DNA of 64,000 nucleotides from an uncultured Flavihumibacter sp. (GCA_902168105.1 CABHOY010000060.1:62001-126000), one strand, 5' to 3'. Shown: positions 52,963-63,230, numbered from the stretch's first letter. Made by a program: numbers and translations. Notes: generated from the letters alone by a model not told the origin.

Positions 52963-52988
52963 AATTTATATGTCGGCTGAATACTTGT

Positions 52989-55409
52989 CTAGTCTTCCTT
53001 TTCCCTTTCTTTCAGCCCGAGTTCGGACATATCCAGATCGCCTTCCTCATCCAGGGTATTCCATAATTCTTTTTTCCGCGCCTTTTTCAGTAATGCTTTC
53101 TCCATCCATAATAACAGCGCCGGCAAAATAGTCAGATTGGTGATCATCGCCATTAATAAAGTCAGCGAAGTGAGCCAACCCAGCGCCTTAGTACCTCCAA
53201 ATTCTGAGAAACTGAAGATCATAAAACCAGCCAGGAGAATAAGCGAGGTATATATAATACTTAAACCGGTCTCGTGAATGGTTTGCTTCACCGTTGCTGA
53301 AATGTCAAGATTATGATGGGGCAACTCCTGCTTGAAGTTCACCAGGAAACGGATCGTCACATCGATCGCTATTCCTAATGCCACACTGAACACCAACACA
53401 GTAGAAGGCTTTAAAGGTATTTCAAGCCAGCCCATTACACCGGCCGTTACTGCCAGCGGAATAATGTTAGGGATCAGCGAGATCAACAGCATCCTCCAGG
53501 AACGGAACAGATATAACATACAGAAGATGATCAATACAAATGCCAGCAGGATACTTTCTGTCAGACCGTTGATAATGAAACGGCTGCCTTCCAGGAAGAT
53601 AACGCTGGTACCAGTGAATGTCACATTATATTTCGTGCTGTCGAAGATCTGGTTTACCTGCGGACGCAAAGAGTCCAGTAATACCGGCAATTTAGCAGAA
53701 CCAACATCAGCCATATTCACACTTACACGCGCCACTTGCCGGGTGCTGTCCATAAAGGAAGACACCAGCTTTGTGAAAGCAGTCGCATTACCTGCCGCAT
53801 TAGTACCTCCTTTCATACGCAGGTATGGCGCCAGGAACCCGATATCAAACTGGTTCGGTATAGAATAGTTGGAAGTATCTCCATTGTAATAGGCCTGTTT
53901 CGCAAACTTGATCCCCTCTGCTACAGACAATGGTCTGGCAAAGTCCGGCTGTACCACTATCAGTTTAGACAGTTGATCCAGCTTTTCAAGTGTTTGCAGA
54001 TTAACCACGCCGTTTTTCTTCTTCGTATCCACAGCAATTTCCAGTGGCATCACTCCCTTGAAGTTCTTCTCAAAAAACTTCAGGTCAGTATATAACCTGT
54101 CACTCTTCGGAACGTCATCCAGCATATGCGCCTCTGACCGCAGTTTCAGCATGCCTACTATCGCCCCAACTACCATCAGGCCCGTAATACCGTATACCCA
54201 CGGACGATATTTGAACACCAGTGCCGTCAGGCCATCCAACAGCGAACGGAACAACTTGTTGTTCATATAGTTGGTATGCTTCGTCTTAGGCGCTGGCAAA
54301 TAACTCAAAACAGAAGGCAGGAAGATAAACGAGATCAGGAAGATCAGCATGATGTTCAACCCGGCTACTACGCCAAATTCTTTCAGCAACTCGCTCTTCG
54401 TGAAACAAAACACGCCAAAACCAATAGCAGCCGTCAGATTGGTGAACAGGGTCACAATCCCCATGCGCTGTATCATGTGAACCAGCGCCCTGGTCTTATT
54501 CCCATCCTTCGCATATTCAGTGTGATATTTATTCAGGAAGTATACACAGTTAGGAATTCCGATCACCACAATCAACGGTGGGATCAGCCCGGTCAGCAAA
54601 GTGATCTTGTAATTAAATAATTCGATGGTACCTACCGACCAGATCACACCGATAGCCACAACGATCATCGACATCAATACTGCCCCGAATGACCGGAAGA
54701 ACACCAACAAGATCAGCGCTGTCAGTACAAACGACAACTTTAGGAACAGGTCCAGTTCCTTTTTCACTTTCGTCGCCATGATAGTACGTATCAGTGGCAA
54801 CCCGCTCATACGCACTTCCGTATGATGTTTTTCACCAAACGCGTTACCCAGCTTCATTACATTGTCTACAACCTCGCTGCGGCGGGCCGTCTTCATAACA
54901 TCTTTGTTGATGTTGATCATCATCATGTAAGCATGGGTATCCGGATTGTATAGCAATCCTTTATAGAAAGGCAGGTTTAGTAATGCTCCCGCCAGACTGT
55001 CTAATACGGCCTGTTGCTGCAGATCACCCTGGAAGAGTGGCTCCGCTGCCAGTTTACGTGTACTGTCGTTCTTTACAAGATTGATAGCAAATGGCACACT
55101 CAAAACATTCTCCACAAACTCTACCTTTTTCAGGTCTTCGTTCAACTTGATATAGTCATGAAAGAAGTCTTTCTGAAAAAAACTGTCTGTTTGTACCCCT
55201 ATCACCATCATATTACCATCTTCCCCAAACTGCCCCTTGAATTTCAGATATTCCTGGTACTTAGGGTTATCAAGCGGGATAGACTTATTAGCCTCATAGG
55301 ATAGCTCTACCTTGCTGGCTAAATATGTCATCACTGCAGTGCTCAACAGTAACAAAACCAGGAGCGGTAAACGGAATTTCAATACGAATCCTGCTAAGCG
55401 TTGCCACAT
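52989..55409 (-). CDS. RND/MMPL superfamily transporter
   Basis: An 806-residue inner-membrane transporter built as two MMPL-type halves. Each half has an N-terminal helix, a large periplasmic loop and a six-helix bundle; the sterol-sensing-like segments are LTGLIPPLIVVIGIPNCVYF and VLVFSVALGIAIDVTIRFLV. The length is about that of bacterial hydrophobe/lipid exporters (YdfJ/MmpL type). There is no adjacent membrane-fusion or outer-membrane partner gene, so it probably acts alone on a lipid or hopanoid-like substrate. The tail is charged. A near-match box TACCTTTA (55437-55444) precedes it. Confidence 0.85.
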   Translation of the reverse strand: MWQRLAGFVLKFRLPLLVLLLLSTAVMTYLASKVELSYEANKSIPLDNPKYQEYLKFKGQFGEDGNMMVIGVQTDSFFQKDFFHDYIKLNEDLKKVEFVENVLSVPFAINLVKNDSTRKLAAEPLFQGDLQQQAVLDSLAGALLNLPFYKGLLYNPDTHAYMMMININKDVMKTARRSEVVDNVMKLGNAFGEKHHTEVRMSGLPLIRTIMATKVKKELDLFLKLSFVLTALILLVFFRSFGAVLMSMIVVAIGVIWSVGTIELFNYKITLLTGLIPPLIVVIGIPNCVYFLNKYHTEYAKDGNKTRALVHMIQRMGIVTLFTNLTAAIGFGVFCFTKSELLKEFGVVAGLNIMLIFLISFIFLPSVLSYLPAPKTKHTNYMNNKLFRSLLDGLTALVFKYRPWVYGITGLMVVGAIVGMLKLRSEAHMLDDVPKSDRLYTDLKFFEKNFKGVMPLEIAVDTKKKNGVVNLQTLEKLDQLSKLIVVQPDFARPLSVAEGIKFAKQAYYNGDTSNYSIPNQFDIGFLAPYLRMKGGTNAAGNATAFTKLVSSFMDSTRQVARVSVNMADVGSAKLPVLLDSLRPQVNQIFDSTKYNVTFTGTSVIFLEGSRFIINGLTESILLAFVLIIFCMLYLFRSWRMLLISLIPNIIPLAVTAGVMGWLEIPLKPSTVLVFSVALGIAIDVTIRFLVNFKQELPHHNLDISATVKQTIHETGLSIIYTSLILLAGFMIFSFSEFGGTKALGWLTSLTLLMAMITNLTILPALLLWMEKALLKKARKKELWNTLDEEGDLDMSELGLKEREKED

Positions 55410-55510
55410 ACGCGTCTTTATAATTTTAGTAGGGCGTAAAGGTAATCAAAGTTGTCTAAACGGGAAGGCTGATATAGCATAGTAAGTGTCATAAAGTAAC
55501 AACATATAAC

Positions 55511-55518
55511 TATTTTTG
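55511..55518 (+). promoter_or_regulatory. -7 promoter box for porZ
   Basis: TATTTTTG, an exact TAnnTTTG, ends 4 nt before ATG 55523; the transcript should be leaderless. Confidence 0.6.
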
Positions 55519-55522
55519 ATGC

Positions 55523-57820
55523 ATGTACCGTTTTCTGACATCCCTTTATGCCGTCTTTTGCCTTTCATGCCTGGATTCCCATCAGGCTGACGCCCAGACC
55601 CCCATCGGCCAATGGAGCGAACATCTTCCCTGGCGTCCCGCCGTTGCTGTCACCGTCAAAACGGATAAAATATACTGCGCCACCTCCCAGGGCCTCTTCT
55701 CCATTACCACCGGCCCCGATGAGGAGATCAGCCGGTATAGTAAAGTAAACGGTCTTCACGATATCGGGATCAGTACCATTGCTGCCAACAATGATGAAAT
55801 ACTGATCGCATACCGCAATAGCAATATTGATCTGCTAAGTGGTAACAATAGCTTCAATATTCCGGACCTGATGCGCAAACAGGTTGCCGCCGACAAATCC
55901 ATCTTCTGCATATTCTATCAAAGCAATAACGCTTACCTCTGCACGGGCCTGGGCGTCGTTGTTATAAATACCGCCGTCCCGGAAATTGCCGCTACCTATG
56001 TAATAGGCAGTACCGGAGAGTATACTCCGGTTTACTCCCTGACATCTCTTAACGGCTCACTCTATGCAGCCACCCCGGAAGGAATAAGAACAGCAGTACT
56101 TAACGGCAATAACCCATCCGATTACAGGAACTGGTCTTCTATCAACCAGGGACTGCAACAGGACACCGTACAGGAGATCATCACTTTTAATAATCAATTG
56201 CTTTGCCGCCAGGGTAACCAGCTATTCCGATATGCTAACAATACCTGGACAACCTGGTATTCAGATGCCTGGAATATCAATAATATGGACGTCCGCAGCG
56301 GCCAGCTCCTTCTCAGTGAACAACAAACCGGTGGAGCAGCCCGCGTACTCATCCTGGATGCAGGCGCCAATGTCGTAAAAACACTACAACATCAACTTCT
56401 AAACGCCCCTTTACAAACAGCCAGCACCGGCAATGATATCTGGATAGCCGATTCCCTGCAGGGACTTATCCGGTATAAAACTGCAGATAACAGCTACACA
56501 GCCGTCCATCCCGATGCACCTGCCAGTATCATCACAGGCAGCATGCTCTTTGCCGGCAACACCCTCTGGGCTACTGCCGGGGGCGTTACAAGCAACTGGA
56601 AAGCTACCGGCAATCTTAACGGCTATTACACATTTTCACAGGGCGTATGGACGCAGTTCGATCACAAAATGGTCCCTCTGCTGGATTCAACCCGGGACCT
56701 GATCACGCTTTCTCCCGATCCAGCCGGCCAGGGCGCCTGGCTGGGTTCTTTCGGAGGAGGATTGGTGCACGTTAATCCCGATGCCAGCTACACTGTCTAT
56801 AAACAAGGTTTTCTGCCGTCCGCCGGTAACCCCGCAGCTTATAACGTCAGCGGCCTTGCTACCGACGCTGCCGGTAATTTATGGATCGCATCCTATGGCG
56901 CCTCATCCAACCTGCTTGTAAAAAAGCCGGATAATACCTGGGTGTCATTCCGTAGCCCGTATGTTATGACAGGCAATGCTATCAGTCAGTTACTGACAGA
57001 CGACTATGGTCTGGTATACATGATTTCCCCTCAAAGCGACGGCCTCTATGTACTTAATCATAACAATACGCTCGATAATAAGAACGATGACCAATGGCGG
57101 CAATACCGCCTGGGTACTGACCGCGGTAATCTGCCATCCAATGACGTATACTGCCTGGCAAAAGACAAAAATGGCAGCGTATGGGTAGGTACCGCCCGGG
57201 GTATTGCTATTATCAACTGTCCGGCACAAGCAGCGGCCGATGGCTGTAACGCTATCCTTCCGGTTATCCAACAGGATAATTTTGCCGGCTACCTGTTCCA
57301 GGACGAGCAGGTAACTTCCATTGCCGTAGATGGTGCCAACCGCAAATGGGTAGGGACTCTCAACGGCGCCTGGCTGGTAAGTGAGGATGGAGAACAGATC
57401 CTGCAACAGTTCAACACAGACAACAGCCCGCTACCCGATAATCACATTTACACAATTGCGATAGATCCTCAAACCGGTGAAATATACTTCGCTACCGGTA
57501 AAGGCCTCATGTCCTGGCATGGTACAGCCACCGAACCTGCCGCCAGCATGAAGCAGGACTCGGTATTGGTGTTCCCGAACCCTGTACCACATAATTACAG
57601 CGGCACTATCGCCATCCGCGGACTCATACAGAATACCAGGGTGAAGATCACTGACATCAGCGGAAAAATGGTATTTCAGACAAGAGCTGCTGGTGGTCAG
57701 GCTATCTGGAACGGTATGGACTATACCGGGCACCGGCCACAGTCAGGCGTGTACCTGGTATTTGCCGCCAGTGAAACAGGAGGGGAGCATCTGGTGACCA
57801 AGATTGTATTCATCAATTAA
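55523..57820 (+). CDS. porZ: PorZ-like type IX secretion protein
   Basis: A 765-residue exported protein. After the signal peptide comes IGQWSEHLPWRPAVAVTVKT and TSQGLFSI, then YSKVNGLHDIGISTI and LIAYRNSNIDLL, which is the PorZ N-terminal pattern. Two seven-bladed two-component-regulator-like propellers fill most of the protein. The C-terminal 80 residues are a type IX secretion sorting domain (VFPNPVPHNYSGTIAIRG, SGVYLVFA). In Porphyromonas PorZ works on the cell surface with the PorU sortase, delivering A-LPS. It marks this organism as T9SS-positive. recO follows after 44 nt. Confidence 0.87.
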   Translation: MYRFLTSLYAVFCLSCLDSHQADAQTPIGQWSEHLPWRPAVAVTVKTDKIYCATSQGLFSITTGPDEEISRYSKVNGLHDIGISTIAANNDEILIAYRNSNIDLLSGNNSFNIPDLMRKQVAADKSIFCIFYQSNNAYLCTGLGVVVINTAVPEIAATYVIGSTGEYTPVYSLTSLNGSLYAATPEGIRTAVLNGNNPSDYRNWSSINQGLQQDTVQEIITFNNQLLCRQGNQLFRYANNTWTTWYSDAWNINNMDVRSGQLLLSEQQTGGAARVLILDAGANVVKTLQHQLLNAPLQTASTGNDIWIADSLQGLIRYKTADNSYTAVHPDAPASIITGSMLFAGNTLWATAGGVTSNWKATGNLNGYYTFSQGVWTQFDHKMVPLLDSTRDLITLSPDPAGQGAWLGSFGGGLVHVNPDASYTVYKQGFLPSAGNPAAYNVSGLATDAAGNLWIASYGASSNLLVKKPDNTWVSFRSPYVMTGNAISQLLTDDYGLVYMISPQSDGLYVLNHNNTLDNKNDDQWRQYRLGTDRGNLPSNDVYCLAKDKNGSVWVGTARGIAIINCPAQAAADGCNAILPVIQQDNFAGYLFQDEQVTSIAVDGANRKWVGTLNGAWLVSEDGEQILQQFNTDNSPLPDNHIYTIAIDPQTGEIYFATGKGLMSWHGTATEPAASMKQDSVLVFPNPVPHNYSGTIAIRGLIQNTRVKITDISGKMVFQTRAAGGQAIWNGMDYTGHRPQSGVYLVFAASETGGEHLVTKIVFIN

Positions 57821-57833
57821 CGCACGCTAATCG

Positions 57834-57841
57834 TACATTTG
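57834..57841 (+). promoter_or_regulatory. -7 promoter box for recO
   Basis: TACATTTG, an exact TAnnTTTG, lies 23 nt before ATG 57865, just after the porZ stop. Confidence 0.55.
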
Positions 57842-57864
57842 AACCCAGCTGCTGCTGATCAGAT

Positions 57865-58596
57865 ATGTTACACAAAACTCGCGGAATAGTATTAAGAACA
57901 GTCAAATATGGCGATACCAGCGCCATCGTCAATATATTCACGGAACTATTCGGGGTACAGTCCTATATGGTCAACGGCGTGCGTTCTTCCAAACCAAAGG
58001 CGAAGGGAAACCTTTTTCAACCTGGTAATATCCTCGAGCTGGTCGTCTATCATTATGAGCAAAAGAATATCCAGCGTATTTCAGAGTTCAAGCTGGGTTA
58101 TATCTATACATCACTTCACTTCAATATTGTCAAGAATACGGTAGCCCTATACATGATAGAGCTGTTGCAAAAAAGTTTGCGGGAACCTGAACAACACCTG
58201 GAACTGTATTATTTCTCTGAGCAAGCGTTGCAGGCGCTTGACATGTCGCCGTTGAGCGTAGCTGCCAACGTTCCGTTGTATTTCACACTTAAACTTGCCG
58301 AACATCTTGGGTTCCGCCTGAATGGCCGGTATTCGGAATACGCACACTATCTCGATCTGCAGGAAGGTTCATTTACTGATCTACCGCCACACCATAGTAA
58401 TTACCTGGATGCTGCCAACAGTGAAATAACGGACCGCCTCTTTCAATGTACCAATTGGGAAAACCTTGGAGAGATCAATATGAATAAGGATAAGCGCAGA
58501 AAGCTCCTTTATGCCTATCTGGATTTCTTCAAGCTGCATTTGCCTGACTTCCAGGAGCTCAATTCTCCTCCAATCCTGCATGAAATACTGGACTAG
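57865..58596 (+). CDS. recO: DNA repair protein RecO
   Basis: A 243-residue RecO. The OB-fold N-terminus reads MLHKTRGIVLRTVKYGDTSA and the helical middle starts at YMIELLQKSL. RecO helps load RecA on SSB-coated DNA with RecR and RecF. The zinc-binding cysteine cluster found in Gram-positive and Deinococcus RecO is absent, as is common in Bacteroidota. The N-terminal pattern and length leave little doubt. It is downstream of porZ but has its own promoter box, and converges on the LpxH-like gene with 12 nt between stops. Confidence 0.92.
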   Translation: MLHKTRGIVLRTVKYGDTSAIVNIFTELFGVQSYMVNGVRSSKPKAKGNLFQPGNILELVVYHYEQKNIQRISEFKLGYIYTSLHFNIVKNTVALYMIELLQKSLREPEQHLELYYFSEQALQALDMSPLSVAANVPLYFTLKLAEHLGFRLNGRYSEYAHYLDLQEGSFTDLPPHHSNYLDAANSEITDRLFQCTNWENLGEINMNKDKRRKLLYAYLDFFKLHLPDFQELNSPPILHEILD

Positions 58597-58608
58597 TTCA
58601 GTGAGAGC

Positions 58609-59397
58609 TTACTTATCGTACAGCAGGGAAGCCGTTTTACCATCAAATACCGCATAACTGAAGTAGTTTAGCCAGTCGCCCAAATTGATATAACGGCTGT
58701 CTGGCCCTACCTGTAAATCCAGTGGCAGGTGACGGTGTCCATAAATGAAGTAATCAAAATGGGATTGTTGCAATATTTCTTTGCTATAGATAGCCAGCCA
58801 TTCATTCTCTTCTCCGAGGAACTTTTCAAGTTCACCACCGGTAGCAGCACGGCTTTTACGGCTGAAATAATTTGCCAGGCCAATGCCCCATGAAGGATGG
58901 ATCAATGAGAATAACCAGCGGCAAACGGGGTTACGGAATACTTTCTTCAACATCTTATAACCATGATCCCCAGGACCTAACCCGTCTCCATGGCCGATAT
59001 AAAAACGTTTCCCGCCTATATTATATGTTTTGGGCTCGTAATGCACAGGTATATCCAGTTCGTCTTCAAAGTAGCCATCCATCCACATATCATGATTGCC
59101 AATAAAGACGGAAATACCGATCCCTTTATCCCGTAGTTCTGCCAGTTTACCCAACAGACGGGTATATCCCTTAGGGATCACTTCTTTGTATTCAAACCAG
59201 AAATCAAATATGTCACCCACCAGAAAGATGTGTGCTGCATCCCGGGAAGCTGTATCCAGCCATTTTACAATGTGCTTTTCCCTTTCCCTGCTGGCAGCAG
59301 GATTAGGCGCTCCCAAATGGAAATCTGATGCGAAATAAACACGTTTGCCCTCCGGAAGAGGAATGGAATAGTCCACAGCGGAGTGTCCATTCTCCAT
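58609..59397 (-). CDS. LpxH-like UDP-2,3-diacylglucosamine diphosphatase
   Basis: A 262-residue calcineurin-like phosphoesterase. The metal-site motifs are all present in order: SDFHLGAP (about 20-27), VGDIFDFWFEY (about 60-70), GNHDMW (about 100-105), GHGDGLG (about 134-140) and YGHRHLP (about 217-223). FDFWFEY and the overall length match the LpxH/LpxG branch that cuts UDP-diacyl-GlcN to lipid X in lipid A synthesis. Assignment to LpxH rather than a paralogue rests on pattern memory. It is a single gene. Confidence 0.83.
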   Translation of the reverse strand: MENGHSAVDYSIPLPEGKRVYFASDFHLGAPNPAASREREKHIVKWLDTASRDAAHIFLVGDIFDFWFEYKEVIPKGYTRLLGKLAELRDKGIGISVFIGNHDMWMDGYFEDELDIPVHYEPKTYNIGGKRFYIGHGDGLGPGDHGYKMLKKVFRNPVCRWLFSLIHPSWGIGLANYFSRKSRAATGGELEKFLGEENEWLAIYSKEILQQSHFDYFIYGHRHLPLDLQVGPDSRYINLGDWLNYFSYAVFDGKTASLLYDK

Positions 59398-59541
59398 AGA
59401 TGATAATATTTTTCAGGCCTGCGTCAATAGACTACGGACCAGGAATGAATAACAGATTTTGCCACTGCGAAGTAATAAATAACTATTTAACAAAACAACT
59501 AAAATGAAATAGCCTGTTAAACAGAAAGATCGGTACCCGGG

Positions 59542-59985
59542 TCAGGGTTTCGTTATTCCCGATTCCTGATAAGCCGCCCCAATATCTGTCAGGTCAGCCT
59601 TCACAGGATCACTGAAGCCATTAAACAGAAAGATCTCCCAGGCATATTTGGGATGATTAAGATTGATGTATAAAACTTCTCCGTTAGGCCGTATAAATTG
59701 CAGCTGGGTAGCACTGGTGCTAATGATCTTTAAGCCTTTACCGGCCAGGTAGGTGCTGTCTTCTGACAGGGTAGCATTATTGGCAGTCTGCACGGAAGGA
59801 AAGCCCTTTTCGCCGAAAGCTGACTTTAAAGACCGCAGTTTATCTCCGCCAGGTCTGAATATTACAGCAGCCGGCTCTTTTACGATCAGTGTATTAATAG
59901 TATCAACAGTCTTACGCTGTTCTGACGCCTGCCCACAGGAAACAAATAAAACAGCAGAAAAAATAAAGAGGAATAACCTGGTCAT
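59542..59985 (-). CDS. Small lipoprotein of unknown function
   Basis: A 147-residue lipoprotein (lipobox VSC, Cys17). The mature part is a single small beta-rich domain: VIFRPGGDKLRSLKSAFGEK, LQFIRPNGEVLYINLNHPKY and FLFNGFSDPVKADLTDIG. I do not recognise a family. It lies after the ftsH operon, from which a hairpin at 60010-60045 separates it, and before the LpxH-like gene on the same strand. No promoter box is obvious. Confidence 0.65.
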   Translation of the reverse strand: MTRLFLFIFSAVLFVSCGQASEQRKTVDTINTLIVKEPAAVIFRPGGDKLRSLKSAFGEKGFPSVQTANNATLSEDSTYLAGKGLKIISTSATQLQFIRPNGEVLYINLNHPKYAWEIFLFNGFSDPVKADLTDIGAAYQESGITKP

Positions 59986-60009
59986 AACGGCCGTATAACA
60001 TGATCATTT

Positions 60010-60045
60010 AAAAGAACAGCGCATGATTAGGATCACGCGCTGCTC
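60010..60045 (-). terminator. Terminator of the rsfS-ftsH-LUD operon
   Basis: 14-bp imperfect arms 60014-60027 and 60032-60045 with a 4-nt loop; on the minus strand a short T4 run follows. Confidence 0.65.
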
Positions 60046-60068
60046 AAATATGTTTAACACTAAATAAA

Positions 60069-60704
60069 TTATTCGTCTACCAGGAACACATATACCTCGC
60101 GGGGTCCGTGAATTCCTACCACCAGTGTTTTTTCAATATCTGCGGTACGACTGGGACCTGATGCAAAGTGTATTGATGAAGGCAGTTCTCCCTGATATTT
60201 ATCCTTCAGACGCGCTATTGCATCTTTCAGATCGAACACCAGCTGATGCGTATAGGCAATCACAATATGAACCGGCGTATACACCGGTAATGCCCTGCCG
60301 GAAGGTTGCGCTGCACTCAGCACCATGGTGCCGGTACGTGCTACCAGCAATTCACAGTCTGTAATGGCTGCAGCGGCGGTATGCATATCGCCCTTATTGA
60401 TAAAAGGCTGTTGCTGCAACTGGAATGTGTTCATCAGCGAAGGCGTCTGGCAATGTACATCTTCCCATTCACGGGAAGCCACCAGCGCCAGCAGATTATC
60501 CAGTAATTCATTCTTACTGGTGCAGAATATGAACTTTCCCTGTAAACGGGCAAATTCTTCTGCAAACTTCATCTCCAGACCATCATGCTCTTTCACAAAA
60601 ACGGAACTGTTGCCCTCCGAATTAGGGAAGGGCAACTGCACCGATTGACTCAATGCATTTCTTACTCTCTTGAGAATATTTTCCTTGGCAGGAGATATTT
60701 TCAT
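60069..60704 (-). CDS. LUD-domain (LutC-like) protein
   Basis: A 211-residue LUD-domain protein. The diagnostic block is FASGPSRTADIEKTLVVGIH followed by GPREVYVFLVDE; TDCELLVARTGTMVL and AQPSGRALPVYTPVHIVIA also fit LutC. In lactate-using bacteria LutC works with the iron-sulfur subunits LutA and LutB. Neither is present here, and this copy is fused into the ftsH operon (6 nt after the ftsH stop). The role may be unrelated to lactate. Confidence 0.85.
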   Translation of the reverse strand: MKISPAKENILKRVRNALSQSVQLPFPNSEGNSSVFVKEHDGLEMKFAEEFARLQGKFIFCTSKNELLDNLLALVASREWEDVHCQTPSLMNTFQLQQQPFINKGDMHTAAAAITDCELLVARTGTMVLSAAQPSGRALPVYTPVHIVIAYTHQLVFDLKDAIARLKDKYQGELPSSIHFASGPSRTADIEKTLVVGIHGPREVYVFLVDE

Positions 60705-60710
60705 ATCAGC

Positions 60711-62732
60711 TTACGCATTAACAGGAGTAGGAGAAGGGTTGATGATATCTGCCGGGTGTACGCCATCTGTGGTCATACCTTCCTTATTGGCGATATGCTC
60801 ACGGTGTACATCCCATGGACGTTTACCGATCAGCCTTTCCAGGTCTGCCTGGTATAATACTTCTTTCTTCAGCAGTTCCTGCGCCAGTGCTTTCACATTA
60901 TCCAGCTTGTCTGTCAACAGGTTCTTGGTACGGATGTATGCCTTTTCGATCAACAAACGAACTTCGTGGTCAATCATTTTAGCTGTCTCCTCAGAATAAG
61001 GTTTAGTAAATGCCTGCTCGCTATTCGGATCGTAGAAGGACACGTTACCAACTTTATCGTTCATACCATAAACGGTTACCATCGCATAAGCCATACGGGT
61101 AATTACCTGCAGGTCATTCTGGGCACCGGTGGATACTTTACCAAATACGATGTCTTCCACTGCACGGCCACCGAGGGTCATACAGATATCGTCCATCAGC
61201 TGTTCGGTATTGTAGAGATATTGTTCTTTTGGCAAATACTGTGCGTAACCTAATGCAGCTACACCACGGGGAACGATTGTTACTTTCACCAGCGGATTAG
61301 CATGCTCCAGGTACCAGCCACAGATTGCGTGACCAGCTTCATGGTATGCGATCACTTCTTTCTCTTCAGGAGAGATGATCTTGTTTTTCTTTTCCAGACC
61401 ACCAATTACCCTGTCAACCGCATCGTTAAAGTCTTCCATTTCCACTTCCGTTTTGCCTTTACGGGCAGCGATCAGAGCAGCCTCGTTACAAACGTTAGCG
61501 ATATCGGCACCGGCAAAGCCTGGTGTCATGGATGCCAGTTTCTTAATATCCAGGTTTGGAGAAGTCTTGATCGGTTTCAGATGCACGTCGAAGATAGACT
61601 CACGACCTACCAGGTCCGGTTTATCGATAGAGATCTGACGGTCGAAACGGCCGGGACGCAGTAACGCTGTATCCAGTACATCCGGACGGTTTGTAGCCGC
61701 CAGAATGATGATGCCGCTATCGGTACCGAAACCATCCATTTCTACCAGTAACTGGTTCAGGGTGTTCTCACGCTCGTCATTGCTCATCATCACGTTCTTA
61801 CCCCTTGCACGGCCAATAGCGTCAATTTCGTCGATGAAGATGATACAAGGCGCTTTTTCACGTGCCTGCTTGAACAGGTCACGAACACGGCTTGCACCCA
61901 CACCCACAAACAATTCAACGAAATCAGAACCGGACATGGAGAAGAATGGCACCTGGGCTTCACCTGCCATTGCTTTCGCCAGCAGGGTCTTACCAGTACC
62001 CGGAGGGCCTACCAGAAGGGCGCCCTTAGGGATCTTACCACCCAGTGCAGTATATTTCTTTGGATTTTTAAGGAAATCCACAATTTCCATTACTTCTACT
62101 TTCGCTTCGTCCAGACCGGCCACATCACTGAAAGTGATATTTACACGGGTACCTTTATCGAAAAGGGTTGCTTTGGATTTGCCGATATTGAAGATGCCGC
62201 CAGGCCCCCCGCTGCCACCAGCAGGACCACCCATTTTACGCATCAGCAGTATCCATAATCCGATCAGTAACACTAACGGTAACAGTAATTGGATGAACGG
62301 CTCAAACCAGCCCTGTCTGTCTTCGTAGATCACTTTCACCTGGTCTTCCAGCGGAGTACTAGCCTGGGCCTTGTCCATGTCAGATTTGAAGCTTTCTTCG
62401 CTACCAATACTGAAACGGAAATGCGGACCGGTGTTTACTGAACCGAAACGGCTTTTGGATACTTTATCGAATTTAGACTCATTCAGTCTTTCCTTCTTAA
62501 TGTAAACCTCTACCGATTTTTTATTCACCACAACCAGCTTATCTACATCACCTGGTTTCAGGTAATTCAGCAAGAATTCCTGAAAGCTAAGCTCTTTCGG
62601 CTGGCCCCCCATGGGGAAAAAGTTCATTGCCAGCAAGGCTACCCCGATGAAGGCATAAACCCAGTATATATTGAACTTTGGTCCTTTCTTTGGCGATTTG
62701 TCTCCCTTGTTGAAGTTGTTGCCTCTTTCCAT
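60711..62732 (-). CDS. ftsH: ATP-dependent zinc metalloprotease FtsH
   Basis: A 673-residue membrane AAA+ protease. Two membrane helices (about 20-38 and 144-165) enclose a periplasmic domain. Walker A GPPGTGKT is at 242-249, Walker B region IIFIDEID near 298-304, the arginine-finger region LRPGRFDR near 358-365, and the zinc site HEAGH at 464-468 with a later Asp in STGAQNDL. It degrades misassembled membrane proteins and short-lived regulators. It has a normal length and lies between rsfS (46 nt away) and the LUD gene (6 nt), one operon. Confidence 0.97.
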   Translation of the reverse strand: MERGNNFNKGDKSPKKGPKFNIYWVYAFIGVALLAMNFFPMGGQPKELSFQEFLLNYLKPGDVDKLVVVNKKSVEVYIKKERLNESKFDKVSKSRFGSVNTGPHFRFSIGSEESFKSDMDKAQASTPLEDQVKVIYEDRQGWFEPFIQLLLPLVLLIGLWILLMRKMGGPAGGSGGPGGIFNIGKSKATLFDKGTRVNITFSDVAGLDEAKVEVMEIVDFLKNPKKYTALGGKIPKGALLVGPPGTGKTLLAKAMAGEAQVPFFSMSGSDFVELFVGVGASRVRDLFKQAREKAPCIIFIDEIDAIGRARGKNVMMSNDERENTLNQLLVEMDGFGTDSGIIILAATNRPDVLDTALLRPGRFDRQISIDKPDLVGRESIFDVHLKPIKTSPNLDIKKLASMTPGFAGADIANVCNEAALIAARKGKTEVEMEDFNDAVDRVIGGLEKKNKIISPEEKEVIAYHEAGHAICGWYLEHANPLVKVTIVPRGVAALGYAQYLPKEQYLYNTEQLMDDICMTLGGRAVEDIVFGKVSTGAQNDLQVITRMAYAMVTVYGMNDKVGNVSFYDPNSEQAFTKPYSEETAKMIDHEVRLLIEKAYIRTKNLLTDKLDNVKALAQELLKKEVLYQADLERLIGKRPWDVHREHIANKEGMTTDGVHPADIINPSPTPVNA

Positions 62733-62778
62733 AATCTTACGATCCTTTTTTAAGGATGTCGGTAATAGTTAAAAGTTA

Positions 62779-63186
62779 TTAGTTTGTATCATTATGCTCC
62801 ATTCGTTCTGCATCACTCCACATGTCCTCCAGGCTATAGAACTGCCTGGTTTCAGGTTGGAATACATGCACCACAACATTCACATAATCTACCAGTATCC
62901 ATTGTTGCGCGGTAAATCCCTCGTGCTTGTAAGGTTGTTCGCCGATGTGCTGCGACACTTGGTCTTCCACGAAGTCGGCGATAGCCCTCACCTGTGTATT
63001 GGAGTTAGCCTCACATATAACAAAGAAATCAGCCACAGCTTCAGGAATCTGGCGCAAATCCAGGGAAACTATGTTCTCTCCCTTTTTTTCCTGGATGGCC
63101 TTGATGATGGTGGAAAAAATCTCGCTTTCTCTACTCAAGCGCGTTAACGCTTTCTTTCTCGTACTCAGAACGGTTAAGGGTGCCAA
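62779..63186 (-). CDS. rsfS: Ribosomal silencing factor RsfS
   Basis: A 135-residue RsfS, which binds uL14 and blocks subunit joining in starvation. The pattern EKKGENIVSLDLRQIPEAVA, DFFVICEANSNTQVRAIADF and WILVDYVNVVVHVFQPETRQ is decisive. No ATG is available upstream of the conserved part; TTG at 63186 is the best start, with an exact -7 box TAATTTTG at 63223-63230. It is the first gene of the operon and is divergent from birA. Confidence 0.93.
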   Translation of the reverse strand: MAPLTVLSTRKKALTRLSRESEIFSTIIKAIQEKKGENIVSLDLRQIPEAVADFFVICEANSNTQVRAIADFVEDQVSQHIGEQPYKHEGFTAQQWILVDYVNVVVHVFQPETRQFYSLEDMWSDAERMEHNDTN

Positions 63187-63222
63187 TAAAATCTCTTTTG
63201 GTTAAAAATAATCTTTAATTGT

Positions 63223-63230
63223 CAAAATTA
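63223..63230 (-). promoter_or_regulatory. -7 promoter box for the rsfS-ftsH operon
   Basis: TAATTTTG on the minus strand, an exact TAnnTTTG, 36 nt before TTG 63186. Confidence 0.55.

Noticed and set aside
51900-52990. Possible complete insertion sequence around the IS1595-like gene
   Set aside because: No matching terminal inverted repeats or target duplication were found on either side; short hairpins there are explained by terminators and an isolated palindrome.
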